In this document: positions 34,997 through 43,440 of the stretch, piece by piece
How the letters are laid out: the number at the start of each line of letters is the position of its first letter
Numbering within the stretch: position 1 is the stretch's first letter
Assembly (NCBI RefSeq): GCF_018417535.1
Contig: NZ_CP070979.1
Span: forward strand, 434,001-498,000
Reading direction: 5' to 3'
DNA length: 64,000 nt
Origin: Burkholderia pyrrocinia
Lineage (GTDB): Bacteria; Pseudomonadota; Gammaproteobacteria; Burkholderiales; Burkholderiaceae
Position numbers and translations under genes: made by a program
Notes under the pieces: model-generated
What the model saw: only the letters and a program-made list of their open reading frames with translations
Database searches by the model: none
Told to the model about the DNA's origin: nothing

Positions 34997-36790
34997 ATGA
35001 TCCGGATTGGAACACTTCACGTTTTTCTCGACAGACGTGAAATTCGCTCGAACGGCAAACTGCTGCGCATCGGCAGTCGCGCATTCGAAATTCTCGAACT
35101 CCTGATTCGGGCGAACGGCGCATTGGTATCGAAAGACGAAATCATGCAGCGCGTGTGGCCGCACACGATCGTGGAGGAAAACAACCTGCAGGTGCATATC
35201 GCCGCGTTGCGCAAGGCGCTGGCCGACGACCGGAACCTGATCGTCACGGTGCCGGGGCGCGGCTATCGGCTGGTCGGCAGCCAGATCGAAGGTGGCGCGC
35301 CCGCGCGTCCCGCGACGTCGCGGCTGACGGCCGCGCCGACCGCGCTCGTCGGCCGCGAGCAGACCGTCGCCGACGTCCTTGCGGCGCTCGACACCGCGCG
35401 CGTCGTGACGCTGGTCGGTGCGGGCGGCATCGGCAAGACGCGGGTCGCACTCGAAGCGGCGATGCGCGCCGAGGCGAGCTTTCCGGATGGCGCCGCGTTC
35501 GTGCCGCTGGCCACGGTTGCGTGTCCTCGATTCGTGCCCGACGCGCTGGCGGGTGCGTTCGGCATCGTGCAGCCGGCCGGATCGCTGACGCTCGAAGCAG
35601 TGCTGGCCAGCGTGGCGAACCGCCGGATGTTGCTGGTGCTCGACAATTGCGAGCATCTGCTCGACGCCGCCGCGCAGATCGCGACGGCACTGACCGAGTC
35701 CGACACCGGATTGTGCGTCCTCGCGACCAGCCGCGAGGCGCTGCGTATCCAGGGCGAGCGGCTGTGTCCGATTCCGCCGCTCGATGTGCCCGGCGAAGGC
35801 GCCGACGATGCCGAAACCCTGAGCGCCAGCGCGGTGCAACTGTTCTCGGCGCGCGCGCGTGCCGCCGACCCTCGCTTTCCGCTCGACGAACGCAGTGTAG
35901 CGTTGATGGCGTCGGTGTGCCGGCGTCTCGACGGTCTCCCGCTCGCCATCGAACTGGCCGCGGCCCGGGCCGCCGTGCTCGGCATCGACGTGCTGGCTGC
36001 GCATCTCGACGACCACTTCAGGTTGCTGACCGGCGGTTTTCGCACGGCCTTGCCGCGTCATCAGACGCTGCAGGCGATGTACGACTGGAGCTACCGCTTG
36101 CTCGGGGACGCGGAGCGCCTGCTGTTGCGGTGGCTCGGCGTGTTCCGCGACAGCTTCTCGATCGACGCGGTGCGGGATATCGTCGGAACGAAGGGGCTGG
36201 CCGATGCGGACCTGCTCGATACGATCGCCGGCCTCGTGTCGAAGTCGCTCCTGAGCCTCGAGAGCGCGCATGGCGCACCGCGCTACCGGCTGCTGACCAC
36301 GACGCGCGCCTATGCGCTGCAGCAGCTCGAGAACAACGGCGAATGCGCGGCCGCGGCACGCGCGCATGCGAACTACTTCCATGCGTTGTTCAGGCTTGCG
36401 CCCGGTGGCAACGACGGGCCGCGGGCCGAATCGCGGCTCGACGTGATCCGGCGCGAACTCGGCAATCTGCGCACTGCGCTCGACTGGGCGTTTTCGCCGA
36501 ACGGCGATGCGGAGGTCGGCATTGCGCTGGCGGCGGTCGCGGTCCCGTGCCTGTTCGACCTGTCGCTGGTGGACGAATGTCGCGAACGGGCACGCGCAGC
36601 GCTCGATGCAATGCGGAATATGGACGACACGCGGGCGCGCGAGGATGCGCGCGTGCGCCTGCTGGCCGCGTATGCCGCCGCGCTCGCCCATACCTCGGGG
36701 CCGACGCAGGTCGTGCACGACGCGTGGTCCGAAGTGCACGCGCTCGGGTTCGAGGCGGGCGAGGCCGAGTTGCCGCCGCGCGAATCGTAA
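34997..36790 (+). CDS. winged-helix NTPase transcriptional regulator (OmpR-type DNA-binding domain)
   Basis: A 597-residue protein. The OmpR/PhoB-type winged helix spans residues 1-95 (IGSRAFEILELLIRANGALV, NNLQVHIAALRKALA, GRGYRLVG). An NB-ARC-like ATPase follows: Walker A GAGGIGKTR near 141-149, Walker B MLLVLDNCEHLL, VLATSREALR, and the helical part CRRLDGLPLAIELAAARAAVLG. The C-terminal 100 residues begin a helical repeat region but stop early compared with the 900-1000 residues common in this family. It is a paralogue of the protein at 22435-23919. Such proteins sense a ligand through the repeats, exchange nucleotide and then bind DNA. The flanking genes carry TTCAG repeats that would suit its DNA-binding domain. 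Confidence 0.9.
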   Translation: MIRIGTLHVFLDRREIRSNGKLLRIGSRAFEILELLIRANGALVSKDEIMQRVWPHTIVEENNLQVHIAALRKALADDRNLIVTVPGRGYRLVGSQIEGGAPARPATSRLTAAPTALVGREQTVADVLAALDTARVVTLVGAGGIGKTRVALEAAMRAEASFPDGAAFVPLATVACPRFVPDALAGAFGIVQPAGSLTLEAVLASVANRRMLLVLDNCEHLLDAAAQIATALTESDTGLCVLATSREALRIQGERLCPIPPLDVPGEGADDAETLSASAVQLFSARARAADPRFPLDERSVALMASVCRRLDGLPLAIELAAARAAVLGIDVLAAHLDDHFRLLTGGFRTALPRHQTLQAMYDWSYRLLGDAERLLLRWLGVFRDSFSIDAVRDIVGTKGLADADLLDTIAGLVSKSLLSLESAHGAPRYRLLTTTRAYALQQLENNGECAAAARAHANYFHALFRLAPGGNDGPRAESRLDVIRRELGNLRTALDWAFSPNGDAEVGIALAAVAVPCLFDLSLVDECRERARAALDAMRNMDDTRAREDARVRLLAAYAAALAHTSGPTQVVHDAWSEVHALGFEAGEAELPPRES

Positions 36791-37155
36791 CGGCGCGCGC
36801 CGCCGGCGAATTCAGAACGTTTCAGCCTGAACACAGGACCGGGCCGGTCGGTGCGTCTACATTGCAGGCACGGAGACCGTCGGCGATTCGCCGGCGTGCG
36901 GGCAGGAGACCGGCTCGCACCGCCGCGCATCGATGTCGCGACGCCAGTGAATACCCGCGTGGGGCGGCGGCGGGCACATGCGTTACCGCCGGCGACCTCG
37001 CGCGTCATCGAACGACTACCGCATGAAACCTGTCCAGTCCGACCTTTCTCGCCACGATTCGCTGCCGGCGGCCGCTCGCCGGATCGGGTAGCGCGCGCCA
37101 TGCGATCGCACGGGCTCCCCGCCAGTCGCGCAGCGCGCACGCGCCCCGTTTCGGC
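36791..37155. other. 365 bp non-coding region upstream of the MscS gene
   Basis: No convincing gene; open frames here are Arg-rich shadows without ribosome sites. The only structured element noticed is the TTCAG repeat at 36811-36836. The MscS promoter is presumably here. Confidence 0.5.
36811..36836 (+). promoter_or_regulatory. candidate winged-helix regulator site, TTCAG-type repeats
   Basis: TTCAG at 36811, TTCAG at 36821 and a degenerate CACAG at 36832, giving 10- and 11-bp steps. The core TTCAGAACGTTTCAG is identical to the one upstream of the molybdenum hydroxylase. It starts 20 bp after the winged-helix NTPase stop and about 320 bp before the MscS gene, in the same orientation relative to the downstream gene as the other sites. 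Confidence 0.5.
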
Positions 37156-38619
37156 ATGCTGAACCTGTCCGTCACGGTCGCTTACGGCGCACCGATCGTC
37201 GTTGCCGACCTCGTTGCATGGCGGTTGCTCGGGCCTGGCCGCTCGACGGCGAAAGCGGTCTGGCGCTGTGCGTCGTTTGCCGCGCTGACCTATGGGCTGT
37301 TCGCCACCGGCGTGAGCCCGCTCGCGGTTCCGCCGTCGCCCGACCGGTTCGATCGGCTGGCCATCCAGGCGATCGGTGTCGCGTGGTGGCTGCAGTGCGC
37401 GCTGGTGTTCAGCCTGATGCTCGACCATCTGCTGCTGCCGCGCGCGTGGCGCAACCAGCGGCTGTTTCACGACATCGCCGCAGGCGCCGTGTTCGGTGCA
37501 GCCGCGGTGGCCGCGCTGGGCTACGTACTGGGCCTGCCGCTGAGCGGCCTGGTCGCGACCTCGGGCGCGGTGGCCGTGATCCTGGGCCTGGCCGTCCAGA
37601 ACACGCTGAACGACGTGTTCTCGGGCCTCGTCCTGAATACCACCCAGCCGTTTCGCCTGGGCGATACGGTGGCGATCGGCGAGCTGGAAGGGCGGATTGT
37701 CGAAAGCAACTGGCGCGCGACCAAGATGATCAACAGCCTCGGCAACCTGGTCGTGGTGCCGAACAGCACGGCGGCGAAGGCGACGATCGTCAACCTGAGC
37801 GAACCCGCGAACGTGCACGGTGTGACCCTGACGATCGAGATCGATCCGGAAGTGCGGCCGGCCATCGTCGTCGATGCGCTCGACCGGGCTGCCGCCAGTT
37901 CGCTGGACGTGCTGACCAGTCCCGCGCCGGTCTCGGTCGTCAAGGCGTTCAGGACCAACTCTGTCGAATACGAACTCGTCTGTTACGTCGACGCGCTGCA
38001 AAAGAAGGTGGCGGTGCGTAACCGGCTCTACGACCTGGCCCATCGGCATCTGGCCTCCGCGGATATCGCGTTGCGCCCGCTTGGCGGGACGGCCGCGGCA
38101 CACCGACCGGTGTCGCGCGGTCAACGACTGCTGCGCGCGGTCGAACTCTTCAGGCAACTCGGCGACGAGGATCTGGCCGTGCTGGCCGATGCGCTGGCGT
38201 CACGCGTATTCCACCAAGGGGAGGTGATCTACGCGTCGAATTCCGATACGCGCCTGCTGACGATCGTCGGATCCGGTGTCGCGTCGGTGTTCGTGCCGGG
38301 TGCGGCCGGCGACATGGAGGTCAGGCGGATGGCGCCTGGCGATGCGATCGGCCAGTCCGTCGTGCTGGCCGGCACGCAGCTTCATGCGAGTGTCTACGCC
38401 GTGACCGCCGTGACGGCCTATCAGTTGAGCAGCCGCGACCTGACGCCGCTGATCGCGAGGAAACCCGAACTCGGACGGTTGATGTGCGAATCCCTGACCG
38501 AACACATCGCGACCGAGGAGAAGATGATGATTCCGCCGGCCGCGAACGCGCATGCGTCGTTCAACCTGATCGAGTGGCTCGAGAAGGAGATGAAGCGCCT
38601 TCACGATTCGTTCGGCTGA
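37156..38619 (+). CDS. MscS-type channel with C-terminal cyclic-nucleotide-binding domain
   Basis: A 487-residue inner-membrane protein. About four membrane helices (residues 5-145) lead into the MscS pore helix and beta domain (AVILGLAVQNTLNDVFSGLVL, QPFRLGDTVAIG, VVVPNSTAAKATIVNLS). Residues about 320-440 form a cNMP-binding domain (LFRQLGDEDLAVLADAL, RRMAPGDAIGQSVVLAG). A fused CNBD suggests a channel gated or modulated by cAMP or another small ligand rather than by tension alone. No clear ribosome site precedes the ATG, so the N-terminus is provisional. It lies downstream of the winged-helix NTPase gene and of a TTCAG repeat. Confidence 0.9.
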   Translation: MLNLSVTVAYGAPIVVADLVAWRLLGPGRSTAKAVWRCASFAALTYGLFATGVSPLAVPPSPDRFDRLAIQAIGVAWWLQCALVFSLMLDHLLLPRAWRNQRLFHDIAAGAVFGAAAVAALGYVLGLPLSGLVATSGAVAVILGLAVQNTLNDVFSGLVLNTTQPFRLGDTVAIGELEGRIVESNWRATKMINSLGNLVVVPNSTAAKATIVNLSEPANVHGVTLTIEIDPEVRPAIVVDALDRAAASSLDVLTSPAPVSVVKAFRTNSVEYELVCYVDALQKKVAVRNRLYDLAHRHLASADIALRPLGGTAAAHRPVSRGQRLLRAVELFRQLGDEDLAVLADALASRVFHQGEVIYASNSDTRLLTIVGSGVASVFVPGAAGDMEVRRMAPGDAIGQSVVLAGTQLHASVYAVTAVTAYQLSSRDLTPLIARKPELGRLMCESLTEHIATEEKMMIPPAANAHASFNLIEWLEKEMKRLHDSFG

Positions 38620-38691
38620 CGCGGCGGGCGGGTGCCGGAACACCGCGGGTCGAGCGGTGCGGCCGACATGCGGCGACCGCGTGCGGCGGCA

Positions 38692-39600
38692 TCACGCGAG
38701 CGCGGTGAACCGGTCGACGAGATCGGGGCGGGCGAGCTGATCGACCCACCAGTGCAGCGCGCGTCCGGCCTCGTCGCCGCGCCACGCGATATAGCATTGC
38801 GTCGTGTCGCGCATGCCGGTTACCTGGCGGGCGACGAGCTTGCCCTGCGCGATCGCGCGTGCCGCGATGCAATCCGGCAGCGTGCCCACGGCGAGTCCTT
38901 CGCATTGCGCGGCCAGTTTTGCGGCGAGGGTGGGGACCGCGAGATACGGCTGCCCGGCGTCGACGGCGACCGAGCGCGGCTGCAGTTCGCGAGAGGTATC
39001 GCTGATGACGGCGCCGCGATACTCGACGACCGACGCCATCGACAGCGGTTCGGGCAACGACGCGAGCGGATGGGTGGGGGCGACGGCGAACACATGCTTG
39101 AGCGTGCCGATCGGCCGCGCGATGATGTCCGGCAGTTCCGGCGGCTCGCCCGCCGCGCCGACGACGAGATCCGCGCGGCGCGAAATCAGCGCATCCCAGG
39201 TGCCGCCGAGCACTTCGGTGGACAGGCGCAGCCGCGTATTCATCTCGAGTCCGTAGAACGTATGCACGTACGGCCATAACGCCTCGAACGGCAGGATCTC
39301 GTCGATACAGATGCGAACCTCGGTTTCCCAGCCTTGCTGGGCACGCTGCGCCTTGATTTCGAGCTGTTCCGCGGCATACAGAAGCCGACGGCCCTCTTCG
39401 ACGACCACGCGACCCGCGTGCGTGAGCTTCGCACGGCGCCCGCTCCGGTCGAACAGTGCGACGTCGAGGTCGCTTTCGAGCTTTTGTACGAGATAAGTCA
39501 GCGCGGACGGTACGCGGTGCAGGAGTTCCGCGGCTTCGGCGAACGTGCCGGTGCGGTCGATCGCGTCCAGTGCCTCGAGCGCTTCGAATGACAGCTTCAT
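38692..39600 (-). CDS. LysR-family transcriptional regulator
   Basis: A LysR-type regulator of about 302 residues. The winged helix-turn-helix spans residues 1-60 (LEALDAIDRTGTFAEAAELLHRVPSALTYLVQKLE, FDRSGRRAKLT) and the effector domain follows. The start at 39600 (MKLSFEAL) is preferred to an ATG four codons upstream because GTGGAATT lies before it and it matches the family's first residues. It is transcribed away from the XapX/hydrolase/amidohydrolase group and is their likely regulator. The AT-rich divergent region at 40197-40505 is the probable target. Confidence 0.93.
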   Translation of the reverse strand: MKLSFEALEALDAIDRTGTFAEAAELLHRVPSALTYLVQKLESDLDVALFDRSGRRAKLTHAGRVVVEEGRRLLYAAEQLEIKAQRAQQGWETEVRICIDEILPFEALWPYVHTFYGLEMNTRLRLSTEVLGGTWDALISRRADLVVGAAGEPPELPDIIARPIGTLKHVFAVAPTHPLASLPEPLSMASVVEYRGAVISDTSRELQPRSVAVDAGQPYLAVPTLAAKLAAQCEGLAVGTLPDCIAARAIAQGKLVARQVTGMRDTTQCYIAWRGDEAGRALHWWVDQLARPDLVDRFTALA

Positions 39601-39914
39601 AGTGAATTCCACGGGCGTCGGGCTGTCATGTTATCGCCAAGCACCGCCGAGTCCAATACGATTCAGAACAATTCATCCGGGGGCCGGAGCCGGGGCGCTA
39701 TCCTGTTCAGGGCAGGATTGCCTGGCGCGATTTCAGCGTTCGATCGGGTTTGGCGATGTGCGCTATTTCCGGCGCGTCAGCGCGCGGGGAAGCCGTGGCG
39801 GCGGTGCCGGGGTTTCGCGGATGCTTCGCGTTCCGGCTTGCCCGGGTGCCGTCGGCGTCGGGAGATTGGCCGGTCCGCCGGTCGGCCTCCGCGAATCCGG
39901 TCAATCGACGCGGG
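39601..39914. other. 314 bp non-coding interval between LysR and XapX genes
   Basis: No gene is supported. Near 39662-39676 there is a partial TTCAG repeat (TTCAGAACAATTCAT) resembling the core of the sites at 8738, 34582 and 36811 but without a third unit. The rest is GC-rich with no visible structure. Confidence 0.45.
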
Positions 39915-40196
39915 TCACGTCGGCGTCGACGGACGTTTCTTCGCGGCGGCATCGGATGCCTGCGCACCGGGCAGGGGGCCGAACATGTGCTGGCTGCACT
40001 TCGCGTCGCTCCACGCGGTCCCCAAGCGGATCCCCGAGAGCATCCGGCGTGCGATCGGCAGGATCTGCTCGCCGGCAAGGATGCCCAGCAGGCCGGCAAG
40101 CGCGATCGTGGGCGGAGCGGGCGACGGCACGCCGATCAGGTAGTAGACAACGCCGGCGAGAATTCCGGCCAATAGCGACGAAATATACGGTTTCAT
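39915..40196 (-). CDS. XapX-domain small membrane protein, long form
   Basis: A 93-residue protein. Residues 1-55 are a XapX domain with two membrane helices: SSLLAGILAGVVYYLIGVPSP, then PTIALAGLLGILAGEQILP, including the signature S/P-APP. The remaining 35 residues are a hydrophilic tail not seen in the 55-residue version at 41363-41530. The family is of unknown function. It is divergent from the YcaC-like hydrolase gene. The start at 40196 lies at the edge of an AT-rich promoter island. Confidence 0.85.
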   Translation of the reverse strand: MKPYISSLLAGILAGVVYYLIGVPSPAPPTIALAGLLGILAGEQILPIARRMLSGIRLGTAWSDAKCSQHMFGPLPGAQASDAAAKKRPSTPT

Positions 40197-40505
40197 AATT
40201 CAGATATAAATGAATGACAACCGTGTGAAAAATACGGACAACTACCGATCTACCGAAGATCATGAAGCCTGTCGCTAGCGTAGCAGGTCTTTTTTGATGC
40301 GGTCATTCAATTCAATGGTTTTAAGATCTTTTAAGGCTTTGCTTTAGGGATTTTATTAATCGATTTGATTAAGTGGCGTTACCATGATTTGGCGTGTTGA
40401 ATGACAACGGCTGGTAGGCGAACCTTCCGGCACAGCGCATTGGGCACCTCCCGGCTTGCCGGCGAGGCAGGCTCTCTTTTTCCCGCGTCAAAGGACATGA
40501 CCGCC
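40197..40505. promoter_or_regulatory. AT-rich divergent promoter region with TTAATC-N5-GATTAA palindrome
   Basis: This 309 bp region separates the XapX gene (minus) and the YcaC-like hydrolase (plus). Its middle third is markedly AT-rich for this replicon. A perfect inverted repeat TTAATC (40356-40361) and GATTAA (40367-40372) spaced by GATTT is a plausible LysR-type or other dimer site about 130 bp before the hydrolase start. No gene is seen. Confidence 0.5.
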
Positions 40506-41192
40506 ATGAGCAATCCGAAGCTTGAAGTACTCACCCCCCATAACAGCCAGTTGATCTTCATCGACCAGCAGCCGCAGATGGCGTTCGGCGTGCAGTCGAT
40601 CGATCGCCAGGCGTTGAAGAACAACGTCGTCGGGCTCGCGAAGGCCGCGAAGGTATTCAACATTCCGACCACGATCACGACGGTCGAAAGCGAAAGCTTC
40701 TCGGGCCACACCTATCCCGAACTGCTCGACGTGTTCCCGAACCAGAAGACGCTCGAACGCACGTCGATGAACTCGTGGGACGACCAGAAGGTTCGCGACG
40801 CGCTGGCCGCGAACGGTCGCAAGAAGGTAGTCGTCTCCGGCCTGTGGACGGAGGTCTGCAATACGACGTTCGCGCTGTGCGCGATGCTCGAAGGCGACTA
40901 CGAAATCTACATGGTCGCCGACGCATCGGGCGGCACGTCGAAGGATGCGCACGACTTCGCGATGCAGCGGATGGTGCAGGCCGGCGTGGTGCCCGTCACG
41001 TGGCAGCAGGTGCTGCTCGAGTGGCAGCGCGACTGGGCGCACCGCGAGAGTTACGACGCCGTGATGGCGATCGCGAAGGAGCACTCGGGCGCATACGGGA
41101 TGGGGGTCGATTACGCGTACACGATGGTCCACAAGGCCGCGCAGCGCACCGCGACGCCGCACGAGTCGATCCCGCCCGTGCCGGCGAAGTAA
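40506..41192 (+). CDS. YcaC-like isochorismatase-fold hydrolase
   Basis: A 228-residue cysteine hydrolase of the isochorismatase superfamily, close in type to YcaC. Catalytic Asp is in LIFIDQQPQMAFG and the nucleophilic Cys in VVVSGLWTEVCNTTFA; a Lys sits in between. Such proteins cleave amide-like bonds; substrates of this subgroup are unsettled. Two ATGs are possible, 40497 and 40506. The inner one has AAAGGA at a normal distance. It leads a plus-strand run that continues through a second XapX gene, an amidohydrolase and DoxX. A strong 16-bp hairpin follows its stop. Confidence 0.9.
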   Translation: MSNPKLEVLTPHNSQLIFIDQQPQMAFGVQSIDRQALKNNVVGLAKAAKVFNIPTTITTVESESFSGHTYPELLDVFPNQKTLERTSMNSWDDQKVRDALAANGRKKVVVSGLWTEVCNTTFALCAMLEGDYEIYMVADASGGTSKDAHDFAMQRMVQAGVVPVTWQQVLLEWQRDWAHRESYDAVMAIAKEHSGAYGMGVDYAYTMVHKAAQRTATPHESIPPVPAK

Positions 41193-41217
41193 CCGCAGGC
41201 CGTTGCGACTGTCGATG

Positions 41218-41254
41218 CCGATGCCACGTGTTCCACGCGAACACGTGGCATCGG
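41218..41254. repeat. perfect 16-bp hairpin after the YcaC-like gene
   Basis: Arms CCGATGCCACGTGTTC and GAACACGTGGCATCGG are exact complements separated by the five-base loop CACGC. No run of T follows, so it does not look like a standard intrinsic terminator. It could stabilise the 3' end of the hydrolase mRNA, act as a weak attenuator before the XapX gene, or be a binding site, since each arm contains the symmetric core CACGTG. Confidence 0.75.
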
Positions 41255-41362
41255 CAAGACGAAATCGCGGGCGGCGGTACGTAGTCGATTCACGGATGCC
41301 GCCCGCCGCATGTTTGCCAGGACGTATGACCTGCCTTCCAACCTGTCCGAGAAATTGATCGT

Positions 41363-41530
41363 ATGGAACCCTATCTGGTTTCCCTTGGTGCGGGCTTGCT
41401 GATCGGTGTGATTTACAGCGCGATCAAGGTGCGTTCTCCGGCACCGCCGCTGATTGCGCTGGTCGGGCTGCTCGGCATGGTGATCGGCGTGCAGGCCATC
41501 CCCGCCGTCAAACAGCTCTTTGGCTTCTGA
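41363..41530 (+). CDS. XapX-domain small membrane protein, short form
   Basis: A 55-residue protein that is almost exactly one XapX domain: two membrane helices (SLGAGLLIGVIYSAI and LIALVGLLGMVIGVQ) joined by KVRSPAPP. It is clearly related to the longer XapX protein at 39915-40196. It stops 19 bases before the amidohydrolase start and is probably translated from the same message. The role of XapX proteins is unknown. The repeated pairing with soluble hydrolases here suggests a membrane partner or transporter helper. Confidence 0.85.
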   Translation: MEPYLVSLGAGLLIGVIYSAIKVRSPAPPLIALVGLLGMVIGVQAIPAVKQLFGF

Positions 41531-41549
41531 TCGAAACGAGGTGACGTAT

Positions 41550-43439
41550 ATGACCGCAACCGAGTCCCAACCGGATCTGATCCTTCACAACGGAAGGTTC
41601 ACGACCCTCGACCGCGCGAACCCGACCGCGACAGCGGTGGCGATAGCCGCCGGCCGCTTCGTTGCGGTCGGCCACGACGCGGACGTCATGCCGCTTGCCG
41701 GGCGCGCGACGAAGGTCGTCGATCTCGGGGGCCGCGCCGTGCTGCCGGGCCTGATCGACAACCACTGCCACGTGATTCGCGGTGGCCTGAACTACAACAT
41801 GGAGCTGCGCTGGGATGGCGTGCCATCGCTCGCGGTCGCGATGGACATGCTCCGGCGGCAGGTCGCGATCACACCCGCGCCGCAGTGGGTGCGCGTGGTC
41901 GGCGGCTTCACCGAACACCAGTTCGCCGAGAAGCGCCTGCCGACGATCGAAGAACTCAACGCGGCCGCGCCCGATACGCCGGTGTTCATCCTGCACCTGT
42001 ACGACCGCGCGCTGCTGAACGCGGCGGCGCTGCGGGTGGTCGGCTACACGAAGGACACGCCGGAGCCGCCGGGCGGCACGATCCTGCGCGACGCCGCGGG
42101 CAACCCGACCGGGCTGCTGCTCGCGAACCCGAACGCGACGATCCTTTACGCGACGCTCGCGAAGGGGCCGAAGCTGCCGTTCGAATACCAGTACAACTCG
42201 ACGCGCCACTTCATGCGCGAACTGAACCGTCTCGGCGTGACCGGCGTGATCGATGCGGGCGGCGGTTCGCAAAATTATCCCGACGATTACGAAGTGATCC
42301 GCAAGCTGCACGACGCGGGCGAGATGACGATCCGGATCGCGTACAACCTGTTCACGCAGAAGCCGAATGCCGAGAAGGAAGACTTCGTGAACTGGACGAA
42401 GAGCGTCAAGTATCACGACGGCACCGACTATTTTCGCAACAACGGCGCGGGCGAAATGCTGGTGTTCTCGGCGGCCGATTTCGAGGACTTCCGCGTCGCG
42501 CGTCCCGATCTGCCGGCGCAGATGGAAGACGATCTCGAAGGCGTCGTGCGTGTGCTCGCGCAGAACCGCTGGCCGTGGCGCATGCATGCGACCTACGATG
42601 AAACGATCAGCCGTGCGCTCGACGTGTTCGAAAAGGTCAACAAGGACATTCCGCTTGCCGGCCTGAACTGGTTCTTCGATCACGCGGAAACCGTTACCGA
42701 AAAATCGATGGATCGTATTGCGGCGCTGGGCGGCGGTATCGCGGTGCAGCACCGGATGGCGTACCAGGGTGAGTACTTCGTGGAGCGCTATGGCGCACAG
42801 GCGGCCGAAGCGACGCCGCCCGTCGCGAAGATGCTTTCGAAGGGCATCAAGGTCTCGGCCGGCACCGACGCGACGCGCGTCGCGTCGTACAACCCGTGGG
42901 TGTCGCTCGCATGGCTCGTGACGGGCAAGACGGTCGGCGGGCTGCGGATGTATCCGCAACGCAACCTGCTCGATCGCGAGACTGCGCTGCGCATGTGGAC
43001 CGAGTACGTGACCTGGTTCTCGAACGAGGAAGGGAAGAAAGGGCGTGTAGCGGTCGGGCAGCTCGCCGACCTGGTGGTCCCGGATCGCGATTTCTTCGCG
43101 TGCGCGGAGGACGATATCGCGGACACGACCGCCTTGCTGACGGTCGTCGGCGGAAAGATCGTCTGGGGCGCGGGGCCGTTCGCGTCGCACGACGCGCCGA
43201 TTCCGCCCGCGATGCCGGACTGGTCGCCTGTGCGCGAGTACGGCGGCTATGGCGGCTGGGGCGCGACGCAGCGCAACGGCGCACCGCTGCAGCGCGCGGC
43301 GGCCGCTGCGATGTGCGGCTGCGCGAGCGCCTGCAATGTGCACGCGCATGCGCATGCGAGCGCGTGGGGTAGCGCATTGCCGACGTCGGACGCGAAGGGC
43401 TTCTGGGGCGCGTTCGGTTGTTCCTGCTGGGCGATCTGA
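41550..43439 (+). CDS. YtcJ-like metal-dependent amidohydrolase with Cys/His-rich tail
   Basis: A 629-residue amidohydrolase-3 family protein. It has the N-terminal beta domain (LILHNGRFTTLDRANPTATAVAIAAGRFVAVG), metal ligands in LPGLIDNHCHVIRGG (H-x-H), later His residues in RMHATYDE and WFFDHAETV, and the final Asp in SAGTDATRV. The last 45 residues are unusual, with a dense Cys/His segment (MCGCASACNVHAHAH) and a terminal GCSCWAI, outside the catalytic fold and looking like a metal-binding tail. GAGGTG precedes the ATG at 41550. DoxX begins one base after its stop, so the two are tightly coupled. Substrate unknown. Confidence 0.9.
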   Translation: MTATESQPDLILHNGRFTTLDRANPTATAVAIAAGRFVAVGHDADVMPLAGRATKVVDLGGRAVLPGLIDNHCHVIRGGLNYNMELRWDGVPSLAVAMDMLRRQVAITPAPQWVRVVGGFTEHQFAEKRLPTIEELNAAAPDTPVFILHLYDRALLNAAALRVVGYTKDTPEPPGGTILRDAAGNPTGLLLANPNATILYATLAKGPKLPFEYQYNSTRHFMRELNRLGVTGVIDAGGGSQNYPDDYEVIRKLHDAGEMTIRIAYNLFTQKPNAEKEDFVNWTKSVKYHDGTDYFRNNGAGEMLVFSAADFEDFRVARPDLPAQMEDDLEGVVRVLAQNRWPWRMHATYDETISRALDVFEKVNKDIPLAGLNWFFDHAETVTEKSMDRIAALGGGIAVQHRMAYQGEYFVERYGAQAAEATPPVAKMLSKGIKVSAGTDATRVASYNPWVSLAWLVTGKTVGGLRMYPQRNLLDRETALRMWTEYVTWFSNEEGKKGRVAVGQLADLVVPDRDFFACAEDDIADTTALLTVVGGKIVWGAGPFASHDAPIPPAMPDWSPVREYGGYGGWGATQRNGAPLQRAAAAAMCGCASACNVHAHAHASAWGSALPTSDAKGFWGAFGCSCWAI

Positions 43440-43440
43440 C

